NCBI GenBank assembly: GCA_024231375.1
Contig: JAAEQP010000649.1
Coordinates: 1-46,390 of the forward strand
DNA length: 46,390 nt
DNA from: a bacterium
Lineage (GTDB): Bacteria > Hydrogenedentota > Hydrogenedentia > Hydrogenedentiales > SLHB01
Direction: 5' to 3'
The notes beneath the pieces are model-generated. The model saw only the letters and a program-made list of their open reading frames with translations. It did no database searches and was not told where the DNA came from. A program made the translations under genes and the position numbers. Each line of letters starts with the position of its first letter. Position 1 is the first letter of the stretch. Below, one piece after another: positions 27,739 through 35,369 of the stretch.

Positions 27739-28807
27739 CTTCACCACCGATGTCGGCGGACGCGGTCGACGGATGATCGCCCGCGGACGATTGACCACCA
27801 CGCGAACGGCCGCCACGCCGAGGTCGACGCCGCCTGCGTGGCGGGCGATCCTCGCCGTCGCCCTCTTCGTTCTTCGGCGCAATGACGACACTGCGTACCA
27901 GCGTGTTGCCCACGCTGAATGTACGTACGTCGGGGTCGTCCTGCAACGTGACGTGAATAACCCGGCGTTCCTGAGGATTCAGAGGCTTAATCCGGATACG
28001 GCGTCCGCTCTCTTTCACCTTCTCGGCCATGCGCTGGGCCATCTCTTCGAGACTGGCGCGACGCCGGTCATGGTACCCTTCGATGTCCACGATGAGGCGT
28101 TCGGCGTCCTCGGGACCGTCCGTGGTGCGGTGGGCCATCCGGTTGATCAGATACTGCAGCGCATTCAGGTTCCGGCCCTTTCGGCCGATGAGGATGGCCG
28201 AATCGGGTGAGTCCACGCCGAGCAGCACATCGCCCTCGGGCGTATTCTTGTTCTCCACCGTAGCCTCGATGCCCATCTTGCCGATCATCTCTTGCAGGAG
28301 CGCGGCCGCCTCGCGCGCGCGCGCTTCATCGACGGGTTTCCGATCCTTGGGCGGCTCGGCTTCCCGATCGGGCGTGGGTTTCTTGGCTACCGGTTCGCGT
28401 TTCGGCTCGGGTCTGGCTTTGGGTTCAGGCTTGGGCTTGGGCTTCGGCTCGGGTCTGCCATCGGGTTTGGGCCGGGACTCCTGCCTCGGCCGCGGCTCCC
28501 GCTTGGATCGTGACTCGGGCTTGCGGTCCCGGGGGCCGCGGTCCGACCGCGACCTCGATCCGGACCGAGATCGGGACCGTTCCCGCGGCTGCCTGCGGGT
28601 ATCCGCGGGCGGCCGGGACGGTTCGTCTTCATCATCGGAATCGAGTGTTACGCGGAGCTTGACGGGGCGCGCACCGATTCCGAAGATGCCGGAGCTTCCC
28701 TCGTCCAGGATCTCCACCTCGACTTCGTACCGCTCGGCGCGCAGTTGGTCGAGCGCCTCCTTGATGGCTGTTTCTCGGGTCTTCGCACTGACTTCAACGG
28801 ATCTCAT
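27719..28807 (-). CDS. jag: Jag/SpoIIIJ-associated RNA-binding protein with long RS/KP-rich linker
   Basis: 362 residues, longer than the usual 200-250. The Jag_N domain (1-52) has the conserved [17 protein letters not shown]. The KH domain (about 170-245) contains the GRKG loop at 208-211. The R3H domain (about 250-310) has [15 protein letters not shown]. Between them, residues 60-160 are a low-complexity stretch of Arg-Ser and Lys-Pro-Glu repeats, and the C-terminus is arginine-rich. Jag (KhpB) binds RNA and, with KhpA, affects cell division and elongation. It is next to yidC in the conserved order. The linker is unusual and probably disordered. Confidence 0.93.
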   Translation of the reverse strand: MRSVEVSAKTRETAIKEALDQLRAERYEVEVEILDEGSSGIFGIGARPVKLRVTLDSDDEDEPSRPPADTRRQPRERSRSRSGSRSRSDRGPRDRKPESRSKREPRPRQESRPKPDGRPEPKPKPKPEPKARPEPKREPVAKKPTPDREAEPPKDRKPVDEARAREAAALLQEMIGKMGIEATVENKNTPEGDVLLGVDSPDSAILIGRKGRNLNALQYLINRMAHRTTDGPEDAERLIVDIEGYHDRRRASLEEMAQRMAEKVKESGRRIRIKPLNPQERRVIHVTLQDDPDVRTFSVGNTLVRSVVIAPKNEEGDGEDRPPRRRRRPRRGGRSRGGQSSAGDHPSTASADIGGEGDSQES

Positions 28808-28828
28808 CTTGTTGGTTGCCTCCCTGGC

Positions 28829-30793
28829 TCACCCGCGGCGTTTCGTTCCGGGGCCTTTCTTGCGAGAGCCACCCGATGACTGGGGTGTGGAACCTTTGCC
28901 GCTCTCTTTCAGGCGCCGCTTACGAGCTTTCGCCGCGGTGTAGAAGTGTTGTTTCTTGCGTGGGGGCCGTTTCTCGGTCACATCCACCTTGCCGGGTTTG
29001 ACGAGTTTGTTCTGGAGGATCCCCAGGACGGTGCTGGTCAGGATGTAGAGATTGAGCCCGGACGCAAACCGATAGCAAATCACGCCGAAGAAGATCGGCA
29101 TGAACGTCATCATCATCTTTTGCTGCGGATTCTGGGCAGGACCGGTCGTCGGCATGAGCTTTGTGCTCAATACCATGGCGGCTGCGCCCAGAAGGGGCAG
29201 AATGTTCAGATACGCGAGGTGCTGCCCGACGAAGGGCAGGTCGCTGATGGCGGGCACAAAGCCTGCCAGGTGCAGCAACCGGTCCGGCTGGGCCAAGTCG
29301 GACACCCAATGGTAGTCGCCGAACTTCAGGAGCGTGAAGGGCGCGCCGCGTAGCTCGAAGGCGCCCCAAAGCATGCGGTACAGACCGATGAAGACAGGCA
29401 ACTGAAGCAGCATGGGCAGGCAGCCGCCGATGGGGTTGACGCCCCGTTCGCGGTACAGCTCCATCATCCGCTTGTTCAGTTCCTGGGCGTCCTCTCCGTA
29501 CTTGGCCTTCAGCTCTTCAATCTCCGGCGCCAGAAGCTGCATCTTCTTCATGCTGCGCATCTGTTTGATCGTCAAGGGGAACATCATCGAACGGACCAGG
29601 ATGGTGAGGAAGATGATGGCCCATCCATAGCTTGGAATGACCGAGTAGAAGGCGTTGAGCAATCTCAGCAGGAGTTTGGAGAAGGCGTCCATCGTATTGA
29701 CGCTTTCGAAGAAGCGCTTGGACGTGGCCAGAGAATCCCATGCCGCAGCCAGTGCCGGAGCGTAGCTCGGGCCGATGTACACGTCCCAGGAATCGGACTG
29801 CACCGCCCCAGGTGCGACCTCAAACCGGGACACGCCCGTTTCGAGGTGGAAGCGCGTCTTGTCGCCGCTCGCCCGCACCGGACGAAGGCCGCCATCGTGC
29901 TTCATCGCGACCAGGAAGTAGGCGCTACGGATGCCGGCCCACTCCACATCCATCTCCGACTTGGAGAAGGCTGCGCCGTCCTTGGGTTTCATCTTGTCGG
30001 TGCGGAGGGTCTCAAGTTCGCCGTCCTTGCGCCAGACCACCGCTTGGCGGATGCCTTTGGAGAGGTCGCCGGACGCTACGTTGGGCGACCACGTGAGGTA
30101 GTAGCCCGGGGTTCGGTCTTCACCGATGACGCTGGCCGTGTCGGCCAGATTCTCGTAGTCCACACGGGTACGGAGCACGTAGGGGCGATCATCAAGACTG
30201 TAGGTCTTCTCGAAACGAGCCATGCCGTCGAGGGTAACCCCGAAGGTTACCGACCGTTCGTCCCTGTCGACGAGGTCAAAGCGCACGCGGTCGAGATGGT
30301 CGCCGATGCGGTCGTCCGTGAACCGGACGCCGAGGGGGTAGTCGATCTCGATATCCGTGGGAAGGGGTACGGTGGGGTCCTCAGGCACGGGCGGCGTCGG
30401 CACCAGTTGGATCTCGGTTTCGCCGTGCATGTGGAGCTTCACATACGCCCGCTTGAGCCGTCCGCCGATGGGTGTGAACACCACCCGCATACTGTCGTCT
30501 TCGAGGACGATATCATCCGCTTCGGGGTTGGATTGATCGGCCACGGGCGGCAGAAACTGCGGCGCATCCGGCGGCGTAGCGGCGGTGGGAGTGCCGGGCG
30601 TGGGCGAGGAGGTGGACGGATGCCCTGGCTGGGGTTGTTGTTGCTGGGTCTGGGTCTGCTGGGGCGGTTGCTGCGGCTGCGGCGCGGGCTTCGGCATGAA
30701 GTAGTTCAGCCACACCACGAGCAGAACGGTCATGACGAGAATCGCAATCAGTTGATTGCGTGCCATAGATTTGTCTTGATCGTCGTCAAACAC
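28829..30793 (-). CDS. yidC: membrane protein insertase YidC
   Basis: 654 residues from GTG 30793, preceded by GGGAG 6 bases upstream; an ATG nine codons later has no ribosome site. The first helix (NQLIAILVMTVLLVVWLNYFM) is followed by a Pro/Gln-rich linker of about 55 residues, then the large periplasmic beta domain of Gram-negative YidC. The core of five helices starts near residue 370, with YGWAIIFLTILVRSMMFPL carrying the conserved hydrophilic-groove arginine. The basic C-terminal tail (KKQHFYTAAKARKRRLKES) may contact ribosomes. YidC inserts and folds inner-membrane proteins with and without SecYEG. Confidence 0.96.
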   Translation of the reverse strand: MFDDDQDKSMARNQLIAILVMTVLLVVWLNYFMPKPAPQPQQPPQQTQTQQQQPQPGHPSTSSPTPGTPTAATPPDAPQFLPPVADQSNPEADDIVLEDDSMRVVFTPIGGRLKRAYVKLHMHGETEIQLVPTPPVPEDPTVPLPTDIEIDYPLGVRFTDDRIGDHLDRVRFDLVDRDERSVTFGVTLDGMARFEKTYSLDDRPYVLRTRVDYENLADTASVIGEDRTPGYYLTWSPNVASGDLSKGIRQAVVWRKDGELETLRTDKMKPKDGAAFSKSEMDVEWAGIRSAYFLVAMKHDGGLRPVRASGDKTRFHLETGVSRFEVAPGAVQSDSWDVYIGPSYAPALAAAWDSLATSKRFFESVNTMDAFSKLLLRLLNAFYSVIPSYGWAIIFLTILVRSMMFPLTIKQMRSMKKMQLLAPEIEELKAKYGEDAQELNKRMMELYRERGVNPIGGCLPMLLQLPVFIGLYRMLWGAFELRGAPFTLLKFGDYHWVSDLAQPDRLLHLAGFVPAISDLPFVGQHLAYLNILPLLGAAAMVLSTKLMPTTGPAQNPQQKMMMTFMPIFFGVICYRFASGLNLYILTSTVLGILQNKLVKPGKVDVTEKRPPRKKQHFYTAAKARKRRLKESGKGSTPQSSGGSRKKGPGTKRRG

Positions 30794-30841
30794 CTTGCTC
30801 TCCCGGCAAGGCTGACGAGTCCGATGTGCGAGGGGTCGCGA

Positions 30842-31051
30842 TCAGGGGATGGGGTCGTCCCCACCCTTGCAAAAGGGGTTGCACCGCAAAATCCGCCAAG
30901 AGGCGTACGCGCTGCCCCGAATTGCGCCGTGTTTCTGAATCGCTGCCACCGCATATTGGGAACAGGTAGGCGTGAACCGGCAATTATCGCCAAGCCATGG
31001 CGAAATGAAGCGCTGGTAGAGTCTGATAAAGAATACCAGCACCTTACCCAC
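30842..31051 (-). CDS. yidD: membrane protein insertion efficiency factor YidD
   Basis: 69 residues from GTG 31051, overlapping the end of rnpA by 8 bases. It has the family signature [19 protein letters not shown] then [16 protein letters not shown], with an amphipathic N-terminus. YidD is a small inner-membrane-associated protein that assists YidC. Its place between rnpA and yidC is the conserved arrangement. Confidence 0.96.
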   Translation of the reverse strand: MGKVLVFFIRLYQRFISPWLGDNCRFTPTCSQYAVAAIQKHGAIRGSAYASWRILRCNPFCKGGDDPIP

Positions 31052-31400
31052 TCAACACCTTTCCGGATTCAAGGAGTTGCCGTATGGCCTCGCTGCACTG
31101 CCGGAAATCCAATGTTGCCGCCCCTTGGCGCGCGACCAACACCATGTACACGTCGTCGGCCAACTGGCCCCGATGTGTCCGGTAGAATTCGCGGATGTAG
31201 CGTTTGACGCGGTTGCGCACCACGGCATTGCCAACTCGGCGCGATACGGCGAATCCGATCTTACGCCCCTGTCCCTGCCGCCGAACCGTGTAGCACACGA
31301 ATTGTCGCCCGACCCGCTTGCTACCGCATTGGTAGACGTCGAGATAGTCAGCCTTGCGGGTAAGGCGTTCGTGTCTAGGGAATATGAACTGGTCCGGCAC
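31044..31400 (-). CDS. rnpA: ribonuclease P protein component
   Basis: 118 residues from GTG 31400. It contains the RNR signature [25 protein letters not shown] and the N-terminal [17 protein letters not shown] substrate-binding region. It forms RNase P with its RNA to cut the 5' leader from pre-tRNAs. The gene follows rpmH by 21 bases and overlaps yidD. Confidence 0.96.
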   Translation of the reverse strand: MPDQFIFPRHERLTRKADYLDVYQCGSKRVGRQFVCYTVRRQGQGRKIGFAVSRRVGNAVVRNRVKRYIREFYRTHRGQLADDVYMVLVARQGAATLDFRQCSEAIRQLLESGKVLSG

Positions 31401-31421
31401 AACAGACTCGTCACCCTAAGG

Positions 31422-31556
31422 TTAGGCTGAAAGCCGTTTACGACCTCTGGCCCTGCGTCGACGGATTACATTGCGGCCACCGGGGGTCGCCATGCGCGCC
31501 CGGAACCCATGATTGCGTTTCCGCTTGATGTTGGAAGGTTGAAACGTTCGTTTCAC
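31422..31556 (-). CDS. rpmH: 50S ribosomal protein L34
   Basis: 44 residues from GTG 31556, with AAGGAGA upstream; the longer frame (66 codons) begins ahead of that ribosome site. The sequence [18 protein letters not shown] ... GRKRLSA is L34 throughout. It opens the rpmH-rnpA-yidD-yidC-jag-mnmE operon. Confidence 0.97.
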   Translation of the reverse strand: MKRTFQPSNIKRKRNHGFRARMATPGGRNVIRRRRARGRKRLSA

Positions 31557-31656
31557 TGGACTCTCCTTGTTACACTCGTGTTGCCTGGGGCATGCACCAC
31601 ACACTCCCGCCCGGCAGACCACGGTCGCCCGAACTTGGGCCTCGGTTGAACGCGCA

Positions 31657-31686
31657 AGTATAGGAAATTCCGGGTGTAAGAGTCAA
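31657..31686 (-). promoter_or_regulatory. sigma70 promoter for the rpmH operon
   Basis: On the minus strand: TTGACT (31681-31686), 18-base spacer, TATACT (31657-31662), giving a 5' leader of about 95 bases before the rpmH GTG. Strong match and expected place. Confidence 0.75.
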
Positions 31687-31728
31687 ATGGCGTGCGCCCA
31701 CGGGGATGGGAAGCGTCGTTTCGCGCCT

Positions 31729-32145
31729 TCACTCGCAGAATACGCGGACGGTGCCTCCATTTTCGGAGTGGATGTCCACCTCCAGCTCCGCCAATTCGCT
31801 GGTCAGTTCGTCGAGGGCTTCAGGAGTCAGGTTGTTGATGTCGAATTCCATGCCTTTCTCGCGCATTTTTTCGTCGATCTCGTCGCGGGCCGACTGCGGG
31901 ATAAGGCTGGCCAGCTTCACGCCGGCCCGTATCAGGCCCACCGGAACCTGGACGTTGACCCGGTCGCCCTTCGGCTCGTTTATCACCACGCGGAGATACT
32001 TCGGGTTGTGTTTCGGGCCCGTGCCAGGGGCCGCGCCGGGTTCGGCGGCGTCGGCGCCCACGGCCGCCATCAGCCTCTCGGCTTCGTCCACCGTCACCTT
32101 CCCGTTGGCCAGCATATCGAGGATCCGTCGTCGTTCTTCGCTCAT
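31729..32145 (-). CDS. SHOCT-like domain protein of unknown function
   Basis: 138 residues. The N-terminus (EERRRILDMLANGKVTVDEAERLM) is the helical SHOCT-like domain found in YvlB/LiaX-type proteins. The rest has YLRVVINEPKGDRVNVQVPVGLIRAGVKLASLIP, then a second helical part (INNLTPEALDELTSELAELEVDIHS). No catalytic residues or membrane segments. It is the third gene of the DUF2089 operon (12-base gap) and probably belongs with those two products in an envelope-stress or regulatory role. Confidence 0.7.
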   Translation of the reverse strand: MSEERRRILDMLANGKVTVDEAERLMAAVGADAAEPGAAPGTGPKHNPKYLRVVINEPKGDRVNVQVPVGLIRAGVKLASLIPQSARDEIDEKMREKGMEFDINNLTPEALDELTSELAELEVDIHSENGGTVRVFCE

Positions 32146-32157
32146 TTGCTTCTCCTA

Positions 32158-32445
32158 TCACCAGAATCGAATGGCCAGGCCATTCTTGTCTGCTTCCTTC
32201 AATTCCACGCCAAGCCCCCGTAGCGCGGCCAATATTCTCCATAGAGCAGGAGTGCCGAAGGCAATAGCTCGTGCCCATTGGTTGCCGAATACGGCCATTA
32301 TCGTCCCTGCTATCAGGCCCAAGACCGCCGCAACAAGTGCCAACGCCGCCAACAGCGGCCAGAGCAGCACCAGCGGCAACCAGCATCCCAAGTTGCACTT
32401 GTCGTGTCGCAACAGCCGGATATGCGCCAGGATGGGGGGGATCAC
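32158..32445 (-). CDS. small membrane protein of unknown function
   Basis: 95 residues from GTG 32445; the GTGA overlap with the preceding stop shows coupling. Two hydrophobic helices are seen, at about 20-52 (LGCWLPLVLLWPLLAALALV and on into VLGLIAGTIMAVFG), while the C-terminus is soluble. It has two near-N-terminal cysteines flanking KCNLGC. I do not recognise a family; it sits between the DUF2089 and SHOCT-like genes in one operon. Confidence 0.65.
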   Translation of the reverse strand: MIPPILAHIRLLRHDKCNLGCWLPLVLLWPLLAALALVAAVLGLIAGTIMAVFGNQWARAIAFGTPALWRILAALRGLGVELKEADKNGLAIRFW

Positions 32446-32798
32446 GATTCCAGCGCCTCCAAGGCGTCCTCGACCGATATCTCGCCCCGGTCCAGCCGGT
32501 CCAGCACGTCGGTCTGACCTGGCTCAACGTCCACATTCACAAACGGCAACTGGCCTCCGATACGGTTCAGACGGTTCTTGATGGTGGGGTAGCTGACGCC
32601 AAACAGCTTCTCCATCTGCTTGATGGAGCCGTGACTCCGCACGAAGGCTGCCACGAACACTTGATCGTCCATCGACAAGGCCGCGAGCGGTGGTGGCTCG
32701 AACCGGCCCTCAATGGCCACGTCGTTGTCGGCCATGCGCACACGCTCCACCGTGAAGGGTTTGCCCTGTGTCAGTTCGGTGAGTTTGCTCCATTCCAT
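32442..32798 (-). CDS. DUF2089 helix-turn-helix protein
   Basis: 118 residues, ATG with AGGAG 11 bases upstream. The DUF2089 pattern is clear: PPLAALSMDDQVFVAAFVR, HGSIKQMEKLFGVSYPTIKNRLNRI (a helix-turn-helix of the sigma-region-4 type), then EISVEDALEALE. DUF2089 proteins are putative transcription factors, often in front of SHOCT-like or DUF4097-type genes. Here it opens the three-gene operon from its own promoter and may regulate it. Confidence 0.9.
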   Translation of the reverse strand: MEWSKLTELTQGKPFTVERVRMADNDVAIEGRFEPPPLAALSMDDQVFVAAFVRSHGSIKQMEKLFGVSYPTIKNRLNRIGGQLPFVNVDVEPGQTDVLDRLDRGEISVEDALEALES

Positions 32799-32825
32799 GC
32801 CGGGGGATCTCCTGTTTCTGAAAGG

Positions 32826-32854
32826 AGTGTAGTCGATCGGGTTGAATAAGTCAA
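32826..32854 (-). promoter_or_regulatory. sigma70 promoter for the DUF2089 operon
   Basis: On the minus strand: TTGACT (32849-32854), 17-base spacer, TACACT (32826-32831), ending about 28 bases before the DUF2089 start codon. Confidence 0.7.
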
Positions 32855-32920
32855 GTGCGCGCTTAAATAATTGAATCTATGGGGTGATTTTGGGTGAATC
32901 AATCGGGTTCAGTGGTTGCG

Positions 32921-32953
32921 GGACACCCACAAACGAGTTTGTGGGTGGCACAC
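32921..32953 (+). repeat. dispersed palindromic repeat, copy 4
   Basis: Identical over 31 bases to copy 3 (26301). Here it lies in the divergent gap between DUF2089 (-) and the fucosidase (+). The other bases of this gap (32855-33095) show no further feature. Confidence 0.85.
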
Positions 32954-33095
32954 CTGCCCAGGCCAGTCGCGGGCGGCAGTGAGTTCCGTTCGGGCGGAGT
33001 CATCGACCAGGGCGCTGTGGACAGATGGGTGTGTTTCGGGTAGGCTGGTCGAACGCCATAGAACACGACAGAGATGGAACAAGGGGGTGTAAACC

Positions 33096-34451
33096 ATGCG
33101 TAGGGCATTCGTTGTGATCGCTCTGGCCTGCGGACTCGTCGCGTGCGCAACCACTTCGGCGCAGGACATCGAGTATGAGGCCACGTGGGAATCCATCGAC
33201 AGCCGGCCCATGCCGGCGTGGTTCGGGGACTCCAAATTCGGCATCTTCATCCATTGGGGCGTGTACGCCGTGCCGTCGTGGGGTCCGAAGAGCCGGTATG
33301 CCGAGTGGTACTGGAACGATATGAACAACAAGAAGGGCGAGACCTGGAAGTTCCACGCCAAGACCTACGGGGAAGACTTCCAGTACCAGGATTTTGCGCC
33401 CATGTGGAAGGCGGAGTTGTTTGACCCGGCCGAATGGGCCGATATCTTCAAACGGTCGGGCGCGAAATACGTGGTGCTCACCTCGAAACACCACGAAGGG
33501 TTCTGCCTGTGGCCCAATCCACAGAGTTGGAACTGGAACAGCATGGACGTGGGCCCGCACCGTGACCTCTGCGGCGACCTGACCGAGGCCGTGCGCGCGG
33601 CCGGGTTGCGCATGGGCTTCTACTACTCCCTCTACGAATGGTTCAACCCGCTGTACAAGAGCGACGTGGACGCGTATGTGGACGAGCACATGCTGCCGCA
33701 GATGAAAGACCTGGTGCAGCGGTACAAACCGGATATTGTCTGGCCCGACGGCGAGTGGGGATACAAGGACGTCACATGGCGCAGCACGGAGTTTCTGGCG
33801 TGGTTGTACAACGAGTCCGATGCGCCGGATGACGTGGTGGTGAACGACCGTTGGGGTAAGGAATGCCGCAACATCCACGGCGGATTCGCCACGCCCGAGT
33901 ACGGCCATATTCCCGAAGGCGGCCTCTCCAAGCAGGGGCGTTTCGAGGAATGCCAAGGCATGGGGCGATCCTTCGGCTACAACCGAAACGAGAACGTGGA
34001 CAACTACCGGTCGTCAACCGAACTACTTTGTCTGCTCATCGACAACGTCAGCCGGGGCGGCAACCTGTTGCTCGATATTGGGCCGACGGCGGATGGTCGT
34101 ATCCCGGTCATTATGCAGCAACGGCTCATCGACATGGGTAAATGGCTCGACGTGAACGGCGAGGCCATCTACGAAACGAACGCCTGGCGCGTGAACGCCG
34201 ACGGCGAGAAGGTCCGGTATACCAAGAAGGGCGATACGCTGTACGCCATCGTACTCGACTGGCCGGGCGACGAGTTGGTGTTGACGCAACCCAAGGCCGC
34301 GGGCGAGGTGAAGGCGTCCATGATCGGCGTCGATGCGCCTGTGTCTGTCCGTGCGGAGGCCGACGGACTGCACATCGAGATGCCCAAGCTTAGCCCCGGC
34401 ACTGACCCGTGCGGGCATGCGTATGTCTTCAAACTGACGGGCGTGGAATGA
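33096..34451 (+). CDS. alpha-L-fucosidase, GH29, lipoprotein
   Basis: 451 residues. The signal ends in LVAC (lipobox, Cys17), so the enzyme is probably lipid-anchored in the envelope. The GH29 barrel follows: FGIFIHWGVYAVPSWGPKSRYAEWY, YVVLTSKHHEGFCLWP, then the nucleophile region with Asp218 in DIVWPDGEW. The end of the catalytic domain is RGGNLLLDIGPTADGRIP, and a beta-sandwich tail completes it. It removes alpha-linked L-fucose from glycans with retention of configuration. With the sulfatase two genes downstream, sulfated fucan or fucosylated sulfated glycans are a plausible target. The start ATG is preceded by a modest GGGGGT site. Confidence 0.93.
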   Translation: MRRAFVVIALACGLVACATTSAQDIEYEATWESIDSRPMPAWFGDSKFGIFIHWGVYAVPSWGPKSRYAEWYWNDMNNKKGETWKFHAKTYGEDFQYQDFAPMWKAELFDPAEWADIFKRSGAKYVVLTSKHHEGFCLWPNPQSWNWNSMDVGPHRDLCGDLTEAVRAAGLRMGFYYSLYEWFNPLYKSDVDAYVDEHMLPQMKDLVQRYKPDIVWPDGEWGYKDVTWRSTEFLAWLYNESDAPDDVVVNDRWGKECRNIHGGFATPEYGHIPEGGLSKQGRFEECQGMGRSFGYNRNENVDNYRSSTELLCLLIDNVSRGGNLLLDIGPTADGRIPVIMQQRLIDMGKWLDVNGEAIYETNAWRVNADGEKVRYTKKGDTLYAIVLDWPGDELVLTQPKAAGEVKASMIGVDAPVSVRAEADGLHIEMPKLSPGTDPCGHAYVFKLTGVE

Positions 34452-34487
34452 GCCTCGGGTAGGCCAGCGAGAGGAGAGGACGAGGCG

Positions 34488-35369
34488 GTGATATGGGTGC
34501 CTGAGTCTGATTTCGACTGGCTATTCCTGGCCTTGGGCCTGGCGTCGCTGGTGGCCATCACGGGGATAACGGTGGTCGTCTGTTTCGCTCTTTCCCGCAA
34601 GGTGGTTGCCCGGCTCTGGCGTCCCATGGACTCTGCATGGTCCAACGGACTCCTGATGGTCGCGTGGACGGTTCCGGGATTCGTTATCGCTGTCGCTATT
34701 AGCCCTTGGTGGGACCCCGTGGTATTCGACGTGGCCGACGCGCTGACGGAAGGCCCCGTCACTGTGACGTACGCCACGGAACCTTCGCCGGACGGAGAGT
34801 TGTGTGCCCATCTCTACGGCTGGACACCGGATTCCTGCTATGACTTCTCACGGCACGTTAGCATTGAGAAGTCCGGCAAGGGTCTTCATCACAGAAGATC
34901 TGAACGCGCAATTAACTCGGAGTGTCCTTGCCTGGCAAAGCTCTCGTGGCCTACTGAACGGCATCTCCACGTCACTTGCATTACCTCCTACGGTGGAGAC
35001 ATCGAGTCACGGACATTCCTGCCAAAGTGCGGCGTCGAAGTGACTTACGACGTGGTGCGCGATGTGGAGCGCGAGGTCCTTGCTACGGTAAGGTCACCCG
35101 ACAAACGGCTCGCCGCGGACGTGAGTGTATGGAAGTGGCCGGGGGGCGCTTCCACTGTCGTGTCAATGAGAAGGCGAGGCTCTGGTAGACCGTGGGTATT
35201 TGTTTCCTGGGGGGAACAGGACATCGGCGTCGAATGGAAGAGCCCGACACACCTCGTCGTCGACGCAACCGGGTGCGACCGGGACGCCATAGAGTACCTC
35301 CATAACCTGGACTGGCGGGGCGTAACGTTTGAGGTGATCACTGATGTCGCCAAAGGAGTGTCCGAATGA
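34488..35369 (+). CDS. membrane protein of unknown function
   Basis: 293 residues from GTG 34488 (AGGAGAGGA upstream). Two hydrophobic helices lie at about 11-33 and 52-72, the rest is soluble and probably beta-rich, with a cysteine-containing segment (SECPCLAKLSWPTERHLHVTC). I know no family for it. It lies 36 bases after the fucosidase, and its stop overlaps the sulfatase start (ATGA), so it is translationally coupled to the sulfatase. The soluble part has rather more Ser and Cys than its neighbours and an Arg/His-rich segment (KGLHHRRSERAIN). A role in glycan handling is only inferred from position. Confidence 0.65.
   Translation: MIWVPESDFDWLFLALGLASLVAITGITVVVCFALSRKVVARLWRPMDSAWSNGLLMVAWTVPGFVIAVAISPWWDPVVFDVADALTEGPVTVTYATEPSPDGELCAHLYGWTPDSCYDFSRHVSIEKSGKGLHHRRSERAINSECPCLAKLSWPTERHLHVTCITSYGGDIESRTFLPKCGVEVTYDVVRDVEREVLATVRSPDKRLAADVSVWKWPGGASTVVSMRRRGSGRPWVFVSWGEQDIGVEWKSPTHLVVDATGCDRDAIEYLHNLDWRGVTFEVITDVAKGVSE

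Noticed and set aside
29846..31207. Plus-strand open frame of 453 codons
   Set aside because: Antisense to yidC, yidD and rnpA; low-complexity product without family resemblance.
31560..31728. Replication origin upstream of rpmH
   Set aside because: No cluster of DnaA boxes and no dnaA gene; the stretch contains only a promoter and leader.
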